A stretch of 49,169 nucleotides of DNA, taken from Candidatus Enterocloster faecavium. GTDB taxonomy: Bacteria > Bacillota > Clostridia > Lachnospirales > Lachnospiraceae. Position 1 is the first letter of the stretch; every line of letters begins with the position of its first letter. The notes under the pieces are model-generated. The model was not told the origin of the DNA and ran no database searches. It saw only the letters and a list, made by a program, of their open reading frames with translations. This document shows, in pieces, positions 15,382 to 23,900 of the stretch. A program made the position numbers and the translations under genes. The stretch covers positions 1 through 49,169 of the forward strand of contig DWYS01000100.1 in the NCBI GenBank assembly GCA_019118585.1, read 5' to 3'.

Positions 15382-17874
15382 ATGGAATTATTAGAGGAAA
15401 TCAGGACCCGCCGCATTTTTTTTGACGGCGGCACCGGGAGCCTTCTTCAGGCAAAAGGACTGAAGGCGGGAGAGTTTCCGGAGATCTGGAATATTACCCA
15501 TCCGGAAGTCTGCCGGGAACTTCACATTGAGTATCTGAAGGCGGGGGCGGATCTGATTAAGACCAACACCTTTGGAGCCAACGGGCTGAAATTCAGGGGA
15601 GAGCCCTGGGAGGGAGAAGGGGAGCGGCCTGCGTCCTCCTACGGAGTAGAGGAGATCGTGGCCGCTGCCATGAAGAATGCCAGGGAAGCCATCGAACAGG
15701 TGGGAAGAGGAAGAATCGCCCTGGATCTGGGACCTACGGGAAAGCTTCTGGAGCCGCTGGGGGACCTGCCTTTTGAGAAGGCGGTAGCTCTTTACCGGCA
15801 GGTGGTGGCAGCCGGGAAGAAGGGCGGAGCAGACTTGGTGCTGATCGAGACCATGAGCGACAGCCTGGAGCTGAAGGCGGCCATTCTGGCGGCAAAGGAG
15901 GAGGCTCCGAAACTTCCGGTTTTTGCTACCGTGATCTTCGACGAGAAGGGAAAGCTTTTGACCGGGGGAAATGTGGAGTCGGTGACGGCACTTCTGGAGG
16001 GTTTGAGGGTGGATGCCCTGGGGATCAACTGCGGCCTGGGGCCGGTTCAGATGAAGGGCATTCTGGAGGAGATCTTACAGGTAACTTCCCTTCCGGTGAT
16101 CGTCAACCCCAACGCGGGCCTGCCCAGAAGTGAGAACGGCCAGACCTTTTACGACATCGATGACGATGAATTTGCCTCTGTCATGGAGGAACTGGCCCGG
16201 ATGGGAGCTCATATTCTGGGAGGCTGCTGCGGCACTACGCCGGAGCATATCCGAAAGATGCGGGAGCGCTGCGCCGGCGTTCCGCTAAAGCCCATCCGGC
16301 CAAAGCGGCGGACTGTGGTTTCCTCCTACGCGCAGGCGGTGCCACTGGAAGGAAAAACCGTTATAATCGGGGAGCGCATCAACCCCACGGGAAAATCCAA
16401 ATTCAAACAGGCACTCAGAGACCGCAACATGGAATATATTTTAAAGGAGGGAGTTACCCAGCAGGAGAACGGCGCCCAGATCCTGGATGTAAACGTAGGA
16501 CTGCCGGAAATCGACGAACCCCAGATGATGGAGGAGGCAGTGAGGGAGCTCCAGGCCGTCATTGACCTGCCTCTTCAGATCGATACCTCCAATATTCAGG
16601 CTATGGAGCGGGCCATGCGGATTTACAACGGAAAGCCTATGATCAACTCGGTCAACGGCAAGGCAGAGGTGATGGAGGCCATCTTCCCGCTGGCTGCCAA
16701 GTACGGAGGCGTGATCGTGGCCCTTTGTCTGGACGAGGAGGGAATCCCGGAAACGGCAGAGGGCAGAATCCGGGTGGCGAAAAAAATAATAGAGCGGGCG
16801 GCGGACTACGGCATCGGAAAAGAGGACCTGGTTTTTGACGGCCTGTGCATGACGGTCAGTTCAGACCCCAATGGAGCGCTGGTCACGCTGGAAACTCTGA
16901 GGCGCATCCGGGATGAGCTGGGCTGCAAGTCCGTTCTGGGCGTGTCCAATATTTCCTTTGGCCTGCCCCAGCGGGAAATCATCAACAGCGCCTTCTTTAC
17001 AATGGCGATGGAAGCCGGCCTTGACGCGGCCATTATCAATCCCAACTCAGAGGCTATGATGAGGGCTTACTACAGCTTCAACGCCCTGATGAACCGGGAC
17101 CCGCAGTGCGGCCGGTATATTGAGATTTACGGGGGACAGACCGGCGGCCTGGGGGCTACGATCTCAGGGGCTAAAAAGACCATGAGCGTCCAGGAAGCCG
17201 GGGGCGGTTCTCTGCATCCGGCCGGCAAAGAGATCTCACTATCCGGTGCGATCGAGAAGGGGCTGAAGGATGGAGCCTGTCAGGCGGCTGTCCGGCAGCT
17301 GGAAACGAGAGATCCCCTGGAAGTGATCAATCAGGAAATGATCCCGGCCCTGGACCGGGTGGGAAAGGGATTTGAGAAAGGGACGATTTTCCTTCCGCAG
17401 CTGCTGATGAGCGCAGAGGCGGCCAAGGCGGCCTTTGCCGTCATCCGGGAAAAGCTGGAGGCGGGAGGACAGACCCAGGAGAAGAAGGGGAAGATCGTTC
17501 TGGCCACAGTGAAGGGGGATATCCATGATATTGGAAAGAATATTGTGAAGGTCCTTCTGGAAAATTACAGCTATCAGGTTCTGGATTTAGGAAGAGACGT
17601 GCCTCCGGAGAAGGTAGTGGAGACGGCGCTTCGGGAGAAGGCGCCTTTAGTGGGATTAAGTGCCCTGATGACCACCACGGTGCCCAGCATGGAGGAGACC
17701 ATCCGCCAGCTGAGAAAAGAGGCGCCGGGGGTCCGGGTGATGGTAGGAGGAGCCGTTTTGACGGAGGAATACGCAAAGACCATTGGGGCGGATGCCTACT
17801 GCCGGGATGCCATGGCTTCCGTGAACTACGCGGAGCAGGTATTCGGGGAGAAAACCAACCTTAAAGGAGATTGA
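15382..17874 (+). CDS. metH: Cobalamin-dependent methionine synthase, lacking the activation domain
   Basis: Transfers the methyl group of 5-methyl-THF to homocysteine via B12. Domain order in 830 residues: homocysteine-binding barrel (1 to about 300, zinc ligands in GINCGLGP near 217 and GGCCGTTP near 282); pterin-binding barrel (about 320-590, GERINPTGKSKFKQAL, LDVNVGLPEID, GVSNISFGLP); cobalamin cap (about 610-690); and B12 Rossmann domain with the DxHxxG ligand loop KGDIHDIGKNI near 713. Full-length MetH is about 1200 residues; the missing C-terminal AdoMet activation domain is encoded just upstream. Start follows AAAGGGAAATTC. Identification is confident. Confidence 0.96.
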   Translation: MELLEEIRTRRIFFDGGTGSLLQAKGLKAGEFPEIWNITHPEVCRELHIEYLKAGADLIKTNTFGANGLKFRGEPWEGEGERPASSYGVEEIVAAAMKNAREAIEQVGRGRIALDLGPTGKLLEPLGDLPFEKAVALYRQVVAAGKKGGADLVLIETMSDSLELKAAILAAKEEAPKLPVFATVIFDEKGKLLTGGNVESVTALLEGLRVDALGINCGLGPVQMKGILEEILQVTSLPVIVNPNAGLPRSENGQTFYDIDDDEFASVMEELARMGAHILGGCCGTTPEHIRKMRERCAGVPLKPIRPKRRTVVSSYAQAVPLEGKTVIIGERINPTGKSKFKQALRDRNMEYILKEGVTQQENGAQILDVNVGLPEIDEPQMMEEAVRELQAVIDLPLQIDTSNIQAMERAMRIYNGKPMINSVNGKAEVMEAIFPLAAKYGGVIVALCLDEEGIPETAEGRIRVAKKIIERAADYGIGKEDLVFDGLCMTVSSDPNGALVTLETLRRIRDELGCKSVLGVSNISFGLPQREIINSAFFTMAMEAGLDAAIINPNSEAMMRAYYSFNALMNRDPQCGRYIEIYGGQTGGLGATISGAKKTMSVQEAGGGSLHPAGKEISLSGAIEKGLKDGACQAAVRQLETRDPLEVINQEMIPALDRVGKGFEKGTIFLPQLLMSAEAAKAAFAVIREKLEAGGQTQEKKGKIVLATVKGDIHDIGKNIVKVLLENYSYQVLDLGRDVPPEKVVETALREKAPLVGLSALMTTTVPSMEETIRQLRKEAPGVRVMVGGAVLTEEYAKTIGADAYCRDAMASVNYAEQVFGEKTNLKGD

Positions 17875-17878
17875 ATCT

Positions 17879-18706
17879 ATGAAGAATCGAGATGGATGGA
17901 TTACCCTGTTAAAGGGGATGTGGATTGGAGGGACCATGACGGTGCCGGGGGTCAGCGGCGGTTCCATGGCCATGATTACAGGCATTTATGACCGGCTGAT
18001 CACTTCTGTCAGTTCCTTTTTCCGCAGGCCAAAGGAGTGTACCATATTTCTGCTCCAGTTTTTGGCAGGGGCGGCAGTGGGGATGGTCCTCTTTGCCCGT
18101 CTGATCAGCACGCTGTTTACCACCGCAGCAGATATCCCGGTACGGTTTTTCTTCCTGGGCGCGGTAGCCGGGGGCGTGCCCATGATTTACAAGGAGTCGG
18201 GGCTGAAACGGCTGGACTATAAGGTGGTGCTGTACCCGGTGATCGGTATTCTCCTGGTGGTGGGCCTGGCATTTCTGCCGGCCGGCCTCTTCGGACCTCA
18301 GGACGGAGGCGGAATCGCCGGAGCCCTGATGCAGATCGTGGGAGGCGTGATCATTGCCATCGGCCTGGTTCTTCCGGGGATCAGCGTATCCCAGATGCTC
18401 TACATGCTGGGAATCTATGAGGGGATCATGAGCAATATCAGCAGCCTCAACATCGTTCCCTTGATCCCGCTGGGGATCGGAGTGGTGGGAGGAATCTTTT
18501 TAACCACCAGAGTGCTGGAAAATCTGATGAAGCGCCATCCTCAGAGCACCTATCTGATCATTCTTGGATTTATGTTCGGTTCCCTGCCGGAGCTGTTTCC
18601 GGGAATCCCCGGAGGGATCACACTGGTGTTCAGTATTGCCACTGCCCTGTTGGGCTTCTTTGCCATCTACTTCATGTCACTGAAAGAGAGCGGGCTGCAG
18701 GCATAA
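17879..18706 (+). CDS. popT: Polyprenyl-phosphate transporter, DUF368/PopT family
   Basis: Multi-pass membrane protein, 275 residues, with about eight hydrophobic segments. The opening GMWIGGTMTVPGVSGGSMAM and the repeated motif IAIGLVLPGISVSQMLYMLG are the duplicated, inverted re-entrant signatures of DUF368. Members of DUF368 have been shown to recycle undecaprenyl phosphate across the membrane for cell-wall synthesis. AAAGGAG lies nine bases before the ATG and overlaps the end of metH (four bases between genes), so it is probably carried on the same transcript, ended by the hairpin at 18708. The link with methionine genes appears fortuitous. Confidence 0.85.
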   Translation: MKNRDGWITLLKGMWIGGTMTVPGVSGGSMAMITGIYDRLITSVSSFFRRPKECTIFLLQFLAGAAVGMVLFARLISTLFTTAADIPVRFFFLGAVAGGVPMIYKESGLKRLDYKVVLYPVIGILLVVGLAFLPAGLFGPQDGGGIAGALMQIVGGVIIAIGLVLPGISVSQMLYMLGIYEGIMSNISSLNIVPLIPLGIGVVGGIFLTTRVLENLMKRHPQSTYLIILGFMFGSLPELFPGIPGGITLVFSIATALLGFFAIYFMSLKESGLQA

Positions 18707-18707
18707 G

Positions 18708-18734
18708 AAAAAGCCGCCTTTTGGGCGGCTTTTT
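18708..18734. terminator. Bidirectional terminator between popT and the DegV gene
   Basis: AAAAAGCCGCC at 18708-18718, loop TTTT, GGGCGGCTTTTT at 18723-18734. The A run on one side and T run on the other let it serve both convergent genes. Confidence 0.92.
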
Positions 18735-18744
18735 GCGCCTGTAT

Positions 18745-19626
18745 TTACAGGGTCCTCTCATCTCCCCAGAAAAAGAGGGCTACGGTTCCGGGACCGGTGT
18801 GGGAGCCGATGACGGTGCCGATGGGAAAAATCTCTACCGGCCCGTCAAGGTGGGGGAAGGCCTGTTCCACCATGGCTGCGAGCTCTTTGGCATCCTGGGG
18901 ACAATCGGAGTGGGAGAGAAAGCAGCGTCCCCGGTAGGCAGTTCCTTCCTGGGCGTGGAGTTCCATCTGCCGGAGCATCTGCCCCATAACCCGCTTTTTG
19001 CCCCGGATTTTTTCGCGGGGGATCAGCTTGCCCTGTGAATTGACGTTCATCAGGGGACAGATATTCAGCATGTTTCCGAAAAGGGCGGAGGAAGCGGAAA
19101 TTCGTCCGCCCCGCCGAAAATGAGTCAAATCGGTTGAAAAGAACCAGTGGTGAAGCTTCCGTTTGTTTTCTTCGATCCAGGAAACCAGCTGGTCAAAGGA
19201 CATGCCCTCCTGCTGTCTGGTATAGGCCTCCTCCACCAGCAGGCCGTACCCGGAGGCAGCGGCCAGGGAATCGATTACCTGGATGCGCCGGCCGGGGTAA
19301 CGCTCTGCCAGCTCCCGGGCTGCAATCCGGGCGGAACTGATGGAGCCGGAGATGCCGGAGGAGAGGGTCAGATGGATCAGATCCCTGCCGGAGCAGAGGA
19401 CAGGCTCAAAGAGCTCCTCGTACTGCTGGACGTTGACCTGAGAGGTAACCGGGAGAGCTCCCTGGCGGATCTGCTGGTAGAAGGCCTCAGGAGAGATGGA
19501 GGCACCTAGATCATCCTCATACTCCACGCCGTTCATGGAAAAATGAAACCTGGCGTAGGAGATCCCGGTTTTTTCAAAAAACTGCGCCGGAAGGTCGGCA
19601 GTTGAGCAGCAGGTAATCGCATACAT
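18745..19626 (-). CDS. DegV family fatty-acid-binding protein (FakB-like)
   Basis: Soluble lipid-binding protein, 293 residues. DegV/FakB proteins present a fatty acid to the kinase FakA for phosphorylation and phospholipid synthesis. Seen: N-terminal AITCCSTADLP, the TSQVNVQQYEELF segment, LTLSSGISGSISSAR (conserved Ser ligand region), VIDSLAAASGYGLLV, and the C-terminal IGTVIGSHTGPGTVALFFWG. The start at 19626 gives the usual DegV N terminus; an upstream extension of 35 codons overlaps the promoter. FakA is not in the window. Family is confident; ligand unknown. Confidence 0.92.
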   Translation of the reverse strand: MYAITCCSTADLPAQFFEKTGISYARFHFSMNGVEYEDDLGASISPEAFYQQIRQGALPVTSQVNVQQYEELFEPVLCSGRDLIHLTLSSGISGSISSARIAARELAERYPGRRIQVIDSLAAASGYGLLVEEAYTRQQEGMSFDQLVSWIEENKRKLHHWFFSTDLTHFRRGGRISASSALFGNMLNICPLMNVNSQGKLIPREKIRGKKRVMGQMLRQMELHAQEGTAYRGRCFLSHSDCPQDAKELAAMVEQAFPHLDGPVEIFPIGTVIGSHTGPGTVALFFWGDERTL

Positions 19627-19657
19627 TCCCAAGCACCCCCTGTTTGGATTTTTTTTC

Positions 19658-19686
19658 AGTATACCATCGGAAAATCCAGGTGTCAA
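19658..19686 (-). promoter_or_regulatory. Promoter of the DegV gene
   Basis: On the minus strand, TTGACA (19681-19686), 17 bases, TATACT (19658-19663). It lies about 32 bases upstream of the chosen DegV start and fixes that start, because the longer reading frame would begin upstream of the promoter. Confidence 0.85.
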
Positions 19687-19730
19687 TGAAGGGGATGCGG
19701 ACAGCTTGAGACAAAGGAGGCGCGTTTTCA

Positions 19731-21224
19731 ATGGGTTGGAAGACCGGAGAACGGCTGGCAGGCAGCTGGTACAGCTTGTCCCTGCGGAAAAAAATGTATA
19801 TTCTGGTGGCGGCCCTGGGCCTGATCGTAGGCGCCTCCATTTTCCTGAATCTGAAGGTACTCTACTATTTTACGGACACCTTCAATGCGGTTATGAGCGA
19901 TAATCTGTCCTGCCACCGCTTTCAGGAGGCCCTGTCAGAGGAGACGGAGGCCTTTGCAGCCGCCATTGATGACCGCAGCCCGGAGCATCTGGAGAAGTAT
20001 GAGGAAGCCTGCAGCAATACGGCCGGACTTTTGGATCAGCTTCCCTACGATTACGGGAAGATCGGGGAAAACCGGTATGCCATTACCTGGAATATCCGCA
20101 ACAGCTATGGGGCCTATGAGAAGAAACGGGATGAAGTGTTTTCCATGAGGGCAGGAAAGCCGGAATACGTCTATCAGCTCTATGAGGTTTACGACATGCA
20201 GGATTATCTGGCCGCCTATGCCTCCCGGCTGACCCAGGCGGTCCTTCTGGAGGGAAATGCCTACTACGAGGAGCAGCTTCCCAAGCTGACCGGCCTTCCT
20301 TTTGTCCTGGGGGCCATCGGGGTGGCGGTATTTCTTGCCCTTCTCTTTTCCATGGGGTTTCTGACCAAGGGGATGGTGGCTACCATGGGGCAGCTGGCGG
20401 CCGTATCCCGCAGCATCGAAAAAAATGACTTCAGCACAGCGGATGTGACCTGGAAGGGTGAAGACGAGATGGGACAGCTGGTCAAGGCCTTCAACAAGAT
20501 GAAGCGGGCGATGGAGGATTATGTCCGTACCTCTGAGGAAAAGAGCCGGATGGAGATCCAGCTTCACCGCCAGCAGATGGAGCAGGCCCAGTTAGAGCAG
20601 CGTTTTTCCATGGCTCAGCTGGAGCTGCTGAAAAGCCAGATGAACCCTCATTTCCTCTTTAACACCTTAAATATGATCACGCGCATGTCCCAGATGGAGG
20701 AGGCCCCGGTTACGGAGGAGATGCTGGTGGCCATGAGCAACCTCCTGCGCTACAGTCTGCGCACGGCGGAGCCGCTGGCCCCCTTAAAGGAGGAGCTGAA
20801 GGTGGTGCAGGACTACATGTATATTCAGCAGATGCGCTTTGGGGAACGGATCCGCTGGAAAGTCATCTGTCCCCAGGAACTTTACGGCAGAGAGGTTCCG
20901 GTTTTTCTTTTGCAGCCCCTGGTGGAAAATGCGGTTATCCACGGCATTTCCTGCAGGGAGGAAGGGGGGAGCATTTCCATCTGTGTGGAAGAGAAGGACG
21001 GAATTATGCGGATCTGCATAGAAGATACGGGAGCCGGCATGAGCCAGGAGCGCCTAAAGCAGATTCGGGGCGCTATGGCAAACAGGGGGAGCGGCCTGGG
21101 AATCGGGCTTGGGAATATTTACCGCAGGATTACCACCTATTATGAGCATGGGCATGTAGCAGTGGACAGCAGGGAGAATGAGGGAACCAGGGTGGAGATT
21201 TCGTTTGGAGCCAGAAAAATGTAG
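19731..21224 (+). CDS. Sensor histidine kinase, YesM/LytS type (His_kinase + HATPase)
   Basis: Membrane sensor of 497 residues. TM1 at about 22-42, an extracytoplasmic domain of about 145 residues, TM2 at about 190-212, then a HAMP region (DFSTADVTWKGEDEMGQLVK), a coiled coil, the phospho-accepting His in SQMNPHFLFNTLN (H307) and an ATP-binding domain with N box LLQPLVENAVIHG and G box GSGLGIGLGNIYRR. This is the YesM class that pairs with AraC-type regulators controlling carbohydrate uptake. GGAGG precedes the start. The regulator gene follows 17 bases later and a sugar ABC transporter after that, so sensing of an external carbohydrate is likely. Confidence 0.94.
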   Translation: MGWKTGERLAGSWYSLSLRKKMYILVAALGLIVGASIFLNLKVLYYFTDTFNAVMSDNLSCHRFQEALSEETEAFAAAIDDRSPEHLEKYEEACSNTAGLLDQLPYDYGKIGENRYAITWNIRNSYGAYEKKRDEVFSMRAGKPEYVYQLYEVYDMQDYLAAYASRLTQAVLLEGNAYYEEQLPKLTGLPFVLGAIGVAVFLALLFSMGFLTKGMVATMGQLAAVSRSIEKNDFSTADVTWKGEDEMGQLVKAFNKMKRAMEDYVRTSEEKSRMEIQLHRQQMEQAQLEQRFSMAQLELLKSQMNPHFLFNTLNMITRMSQMEEAPVTEEMLVAMSNLLRYSLRTAEPLAPLKEELKVVQDYMYIQQMRFGERIRWKVICPQELYGREVPVFLLQPLVENAVIHGISCREEGGSISICVEEKDGIMRICIEDTGAGMSQERLKQIRGAMANRGSGLGIGLGNIYRRITTYYEHGHVAVDSRENEGTRVEISFGARKM

Positions 21225-21241
21225 AAAGGCGGAGTGTGTGG

Positions 21242-22123
21242 ATGTACGGATTATTAATTGCCGAGGACGAGCTCATTGAGCGTATGGTCTTAAAGAAGAC
21301 GTTGGAGAAGCGGCTGTCGGACCAGTGCCGGATTTTCGAGGCTCAGAATGGGAGAGAGGCTCTGGAGATTTTCCGGAGAGAATCCATTCAGATTGCGATT
21401 TTGGATATCGCCATGCCGGGGATGAACGGGATTGAGGCGGCGGAGGCGATCCGAATGGAAGATGGGGAGTGCTGCCTGATTTTTCTGACTGCCTATGACC
21501 GGTTCGAGTATGCCAAGAAGGCAGTATCGGTGCGTGCCATGGAATACCTGCTGAAGCCTTATTCCCAGCTGGAGATGCTCTCGGTCGTGGAGGAAGCCAT
21601 CCGCCTGACGGAGGAACGGATGCGCTGGCGTGAGCTTCGCCGGGAGGTGGAGCAGGCGAAAGGCCTGGAGACGGGAGCGGGAGAAACGGCTCAGTTCCGG
21701 GAGAAGGAGCCGCAAAAGGGGGAGGAAAAAGTTTTCCGGGAGCCGGAAAAACCGGAGCAGAGTCCGGAGGATGGAGGCGTCAACCGGCTCAGCCTCATGA
21801 CCTCCATGATTCAGGAATATATCCAGAAGAATTACATGCGGGAGATTTCCATGAGCGACGGGGCCAGGGCGGTCAATTACTCCGAGCCCTATTTCTGCAA
21901 GATGTTTAAGCAGCAGTTCGGACAAAATTTTACCTCTTATGTGGCGGAATACCGCATCAAGGAGGCGAAAAAGCTGCTGATGCAGCCCAATGTCAATGTG
22001 AAGGAGGTAGGGGAGCGGGTGGGATACCCGGATTCCAATTATTTTACCAAGGTCTTCCGGAGGATGACGGGAGAAAGCCCGTCGGAGTACCGGAGCCATA
22101 TCTTAAAAGAACTCCAAAATTAA
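21242..22123 (+). CDS. AraC-type response regulator, YesN family
   Basis: Receiver plus AraC DNA-binding domain, 293 residues. Receiver: AEDE acidic pocket at 7-10, phosphoacceptor D55 in IAILDIAMPGMNG, IFLTAYDRFEYAKKA and LLKPYSQ. A charged linker rich in Glu/Lys/Pro (about 130-180) joins two helix-turn-helix motifs: SDGARAVNYSEPYFCKMFKQ and VKEVGERVGYPDSNYFTKVF, ending GESPSEYR. The start ATG 21242 has GGAG seven bases upstream; GTG 21236 in the same frame is too close to it. It forms a pair with the preceding kinase and probably activates the downstream transporter operon. Confidence 0.94.
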   Translation: MYGLLIAEDELIERMVLKKTLEKRLSDQCRIFEAQNGREALEIFRRESIQIAILDIAMPGMNGIEAAEAIRMEDGECCLIFLTAYDRFEYAKKAVSVRAMEYLLKPYSQLEMLSVVEEAIRLTEERMRWRELRREVEQAKGLETGAGETAQFREKEPQKGEEKVFREPEKPEQSPEDGGVNRLSLMTSMIQEYIQKNYMREISMSDGARAVNYSEPYFCKMFKQQFGQNFTSYVAEYRIKEAKKLLMQPNVNVKEVGERVGYPDSNYFTKVFRRMTGESPSEYRSHILKELQN

Positions 22124-22163
22124 AAAATGACAGCATAGCCGGAAGGAAAAAATGATTTTATGG

Positions 22164-22204
22164 AAAAAGCGCCTTTAAGAGTTGGGAAAAAGGCGCTTTT
22201 TTTT
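22164..22204 (+). terminator. Intrinsic terminator after the two-component pair
   Basis: AAAAAGCGCCTTT pairs with AAAGGCGC at about 22188-22196 and the transcript ends in eight T (22197-22204). It separates the regulator pair from the ABC transporter. Confidence 0.92.
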
Positions 22205-22279
22205 AACATTTTCCACAAGAAGTTAAAAACATACTAGGAATGATAAAATGTTACCATATGAATCGGATTGCCCCGCCGT

Positions 22280-22285
22280 TATAAT
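22280..22285 (+). promoter_or_regulatory. -10 element of the sugar ABC operon, without a recognisable -35
   Basis: TATAAT at 22280-22285, 67 bases before the ATPase start. The position of a -35 box reads TATGAA, far from consensus. A good -10 with a poor -35 is usual for an activator-dependent promoter, consistent with the AraC-type regulator encoded just upstream; that link is inference. Confidence 0.45.
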
Positions 22286-22351
22286 AAAATCACAGTTTGG
22301 AGCGGCAAAAGAGCCGCCTCGGACAACCAAACAGAAAGAGGGGAGGACGGC

Positions 22352-23881
22352 ATGGGACAGGAATTGTTTCGTATGGAAGGGATCAGCAAGAGCTTTCCCG
22401 GAGTGAAAGCCTTGGATCATGTATCCTTGAGCGTAAACAAAGGCGAGGTTCTTGGCCTGGTAGGTGAGAACGGAGCCGGAAAGTCCACGCTGATGAAGAT
22501 TCTCTCCGGCGTATACCGCGCCGATGAAGGAGAAATCTTCATTGAGGGAGAAAAAGTGGTCATTGATTCCGTTGCAAAGGCCCATGAGCTGGGAGTCAGC
22601 ATCATCATGCAGGAGCTGAATATGTGCGGACACCTAAGCGTAGCCGACAACATTTTCATTGGCAGGGCCCCGAAAAAGGGCATATTTATTGATGACAAGC
22701 GGATGCACAAGGAGGCAAAGGCGATCCTGGACGATTTGGGGATCGAACTGGATACCTACGCGATGGTAGGGTCCTTGAGCATTGCCAAGCAGCAGATGGT
22801 GGAAATTGCCAAGGCCATCAGCTTCAATTCAAAAATCCTGGTTCTGGACGAGCCCACCGCCACGCTGACAGAGCGGGAAATCGACCAGCTTTTTGAAATC
22901 ATCGGACGTTTGAAGGAAAAGGGAGTGGGAATGGTTTACATCTCCCACCGTATGGCAGAGCTGAACCGCATCTGCGAGCGGGTAACCATCATCCGTGACG
23001 GACAGTACATCGGAACCAGAAATTTAAGCGACATCACCATGGATGAGCTGGTAAACATGATCGTGGGGCGCGCCCTGGAGGACAAGTACCCCAAACACAA
23101 ACGGACCATCGGCGATATCGTGCTGGAGGCCAGAAATGTGCGCAGGGGAGACAAGGTAAATGCGGACCATTTCTTTGTAAGAAAGGGAGAGATCCTGGGA
23201 ATCTCCGGTCTGGTAGGCGCAGGGCGGACCGAGCTTATGCGGTGTATCTTCGGTGCGGACCACGCGGATTCCATGGAGCTTTGGATTGAAGGAAAGCCGG
23301 TGAAGATCCACTCGGTGATCCAGGCCATCCGAAACGGGATCGGATACGCGACGGAGGACCGGAAGCGGGACGGACTGGCCCTGGGACTGGATATCAAATA
23401 CAACACCAACATGGCTCATCTTCCTCAGATTTCCCATTTCGGCTTTGTAGACGACAAGGCAGGTCTGGAGAATGCGGAAAAATATGTGCGTCTGCTGCAC
23501 ACCAAAACGCCCAGCGTCCATCAGCTGTGCCGGAACTTATCCGGAGGAAACCAGCAGAAGGTAGTTCTGGCGAAATGGCTGTGCAATGATGTTAAGGTAT
23601 TGATTGTGGACGAGCCCACCCGGGGAATCGATGTAGGAGCCAAGTATGAGGTATACGAGCTGTTCAACCAGCTCAGCGACCAGGGCGTGGCGATCATCAT
23701 GATCTCATCGGAGCTGCCGGAAATCCTGGGCATGAGCGACCGGATCCTGGTGATCCATCAGGGAGAGATCAACGGAGAGCTGGACGCAAAGACCGCCACT
23801 CAGGAGCAGATTCTGTACCTGGCGGCCGGATACAACAAGCTGGAGGGCAAACCGGCCCCCACCTTATCGCACGAGGCTTAG
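22352..23881 (+). CDS. Sugar ABC transporter ATP-binding protein (MglA/RbsA type, two ABC domains)
   Basis: Energises uptake of a monosaccharide. The 509 residues contain two fused ATPase domains. Domain 1: Walker A GENGAGKSTLMKILSG near residue 39, LSIAKQQMVEIAKAI, Walker B LVLDEPTATLT. Domain 2: degenerate Walker A GLVGAGRTELMRCIFG, complete signature LSGGNQQKVVLAKWL, Walker B LIVDEPTRGIDVGAK. The pattern, one altered P-loop and one altered signature, is normal for the class. The ATG at 22352 follows AGGGGAGGACGGC. Permease and binding protein genes follow in order. Which sugar is carried cannot be decided from this protein. Confidence 0.94.
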   Translation: MGQELFRMEGISKSFPGVKALDHVSLSVNKGEVLGLVGENGAGKSTLMKILSGVYRADEGEIFIEGEKVVIDSVAKAHELGVSIIMQELNMCGHLSVADNIFIGRAPKKGIFIDDKRMHKEAKAILDDLGIELDTYAMVGSLSIAKQQMVEIAKAISFNSKILVLDEPTATLTEREIDQLFEIIGRLKEKGVGMVYISHRMAELNRICERVTIIRDGQYIGTRNLSDITMDELVNMIVGRALEDKYPKHKRTIGDIVLEARNVRRGDKVNADHFFVRKGEILGISGLVGAGRTELMRCIFGADHADSMELWIEGKPVKIHSVIQAIRNGIGYATEDRKRDGLALGLDIKYNTNMAHLPQISHFGFVDDKAGLENAEKYVRLLHTKTPSVHQLCRNLSGGNQQKVVLAKWLCNDVKVLIVDEPTRGIDVGAKYEVYELFNQLSDQGVAIIMISSELPEILGMSDRILVIHQGEINGELDAKTATQEQILYLAAGYNKLEGKPAPTLSHEA

Positions 23882-23900
23882 AGAAAGGGAGTATTGAAAA

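Noticed and set aside
22268-22351. Upstream extension of the sugar ATPase gene
   Set aside because: It would start inside the -10 element; the ATG at 22352 has a strong ribosome binding site and the usual N terminus.
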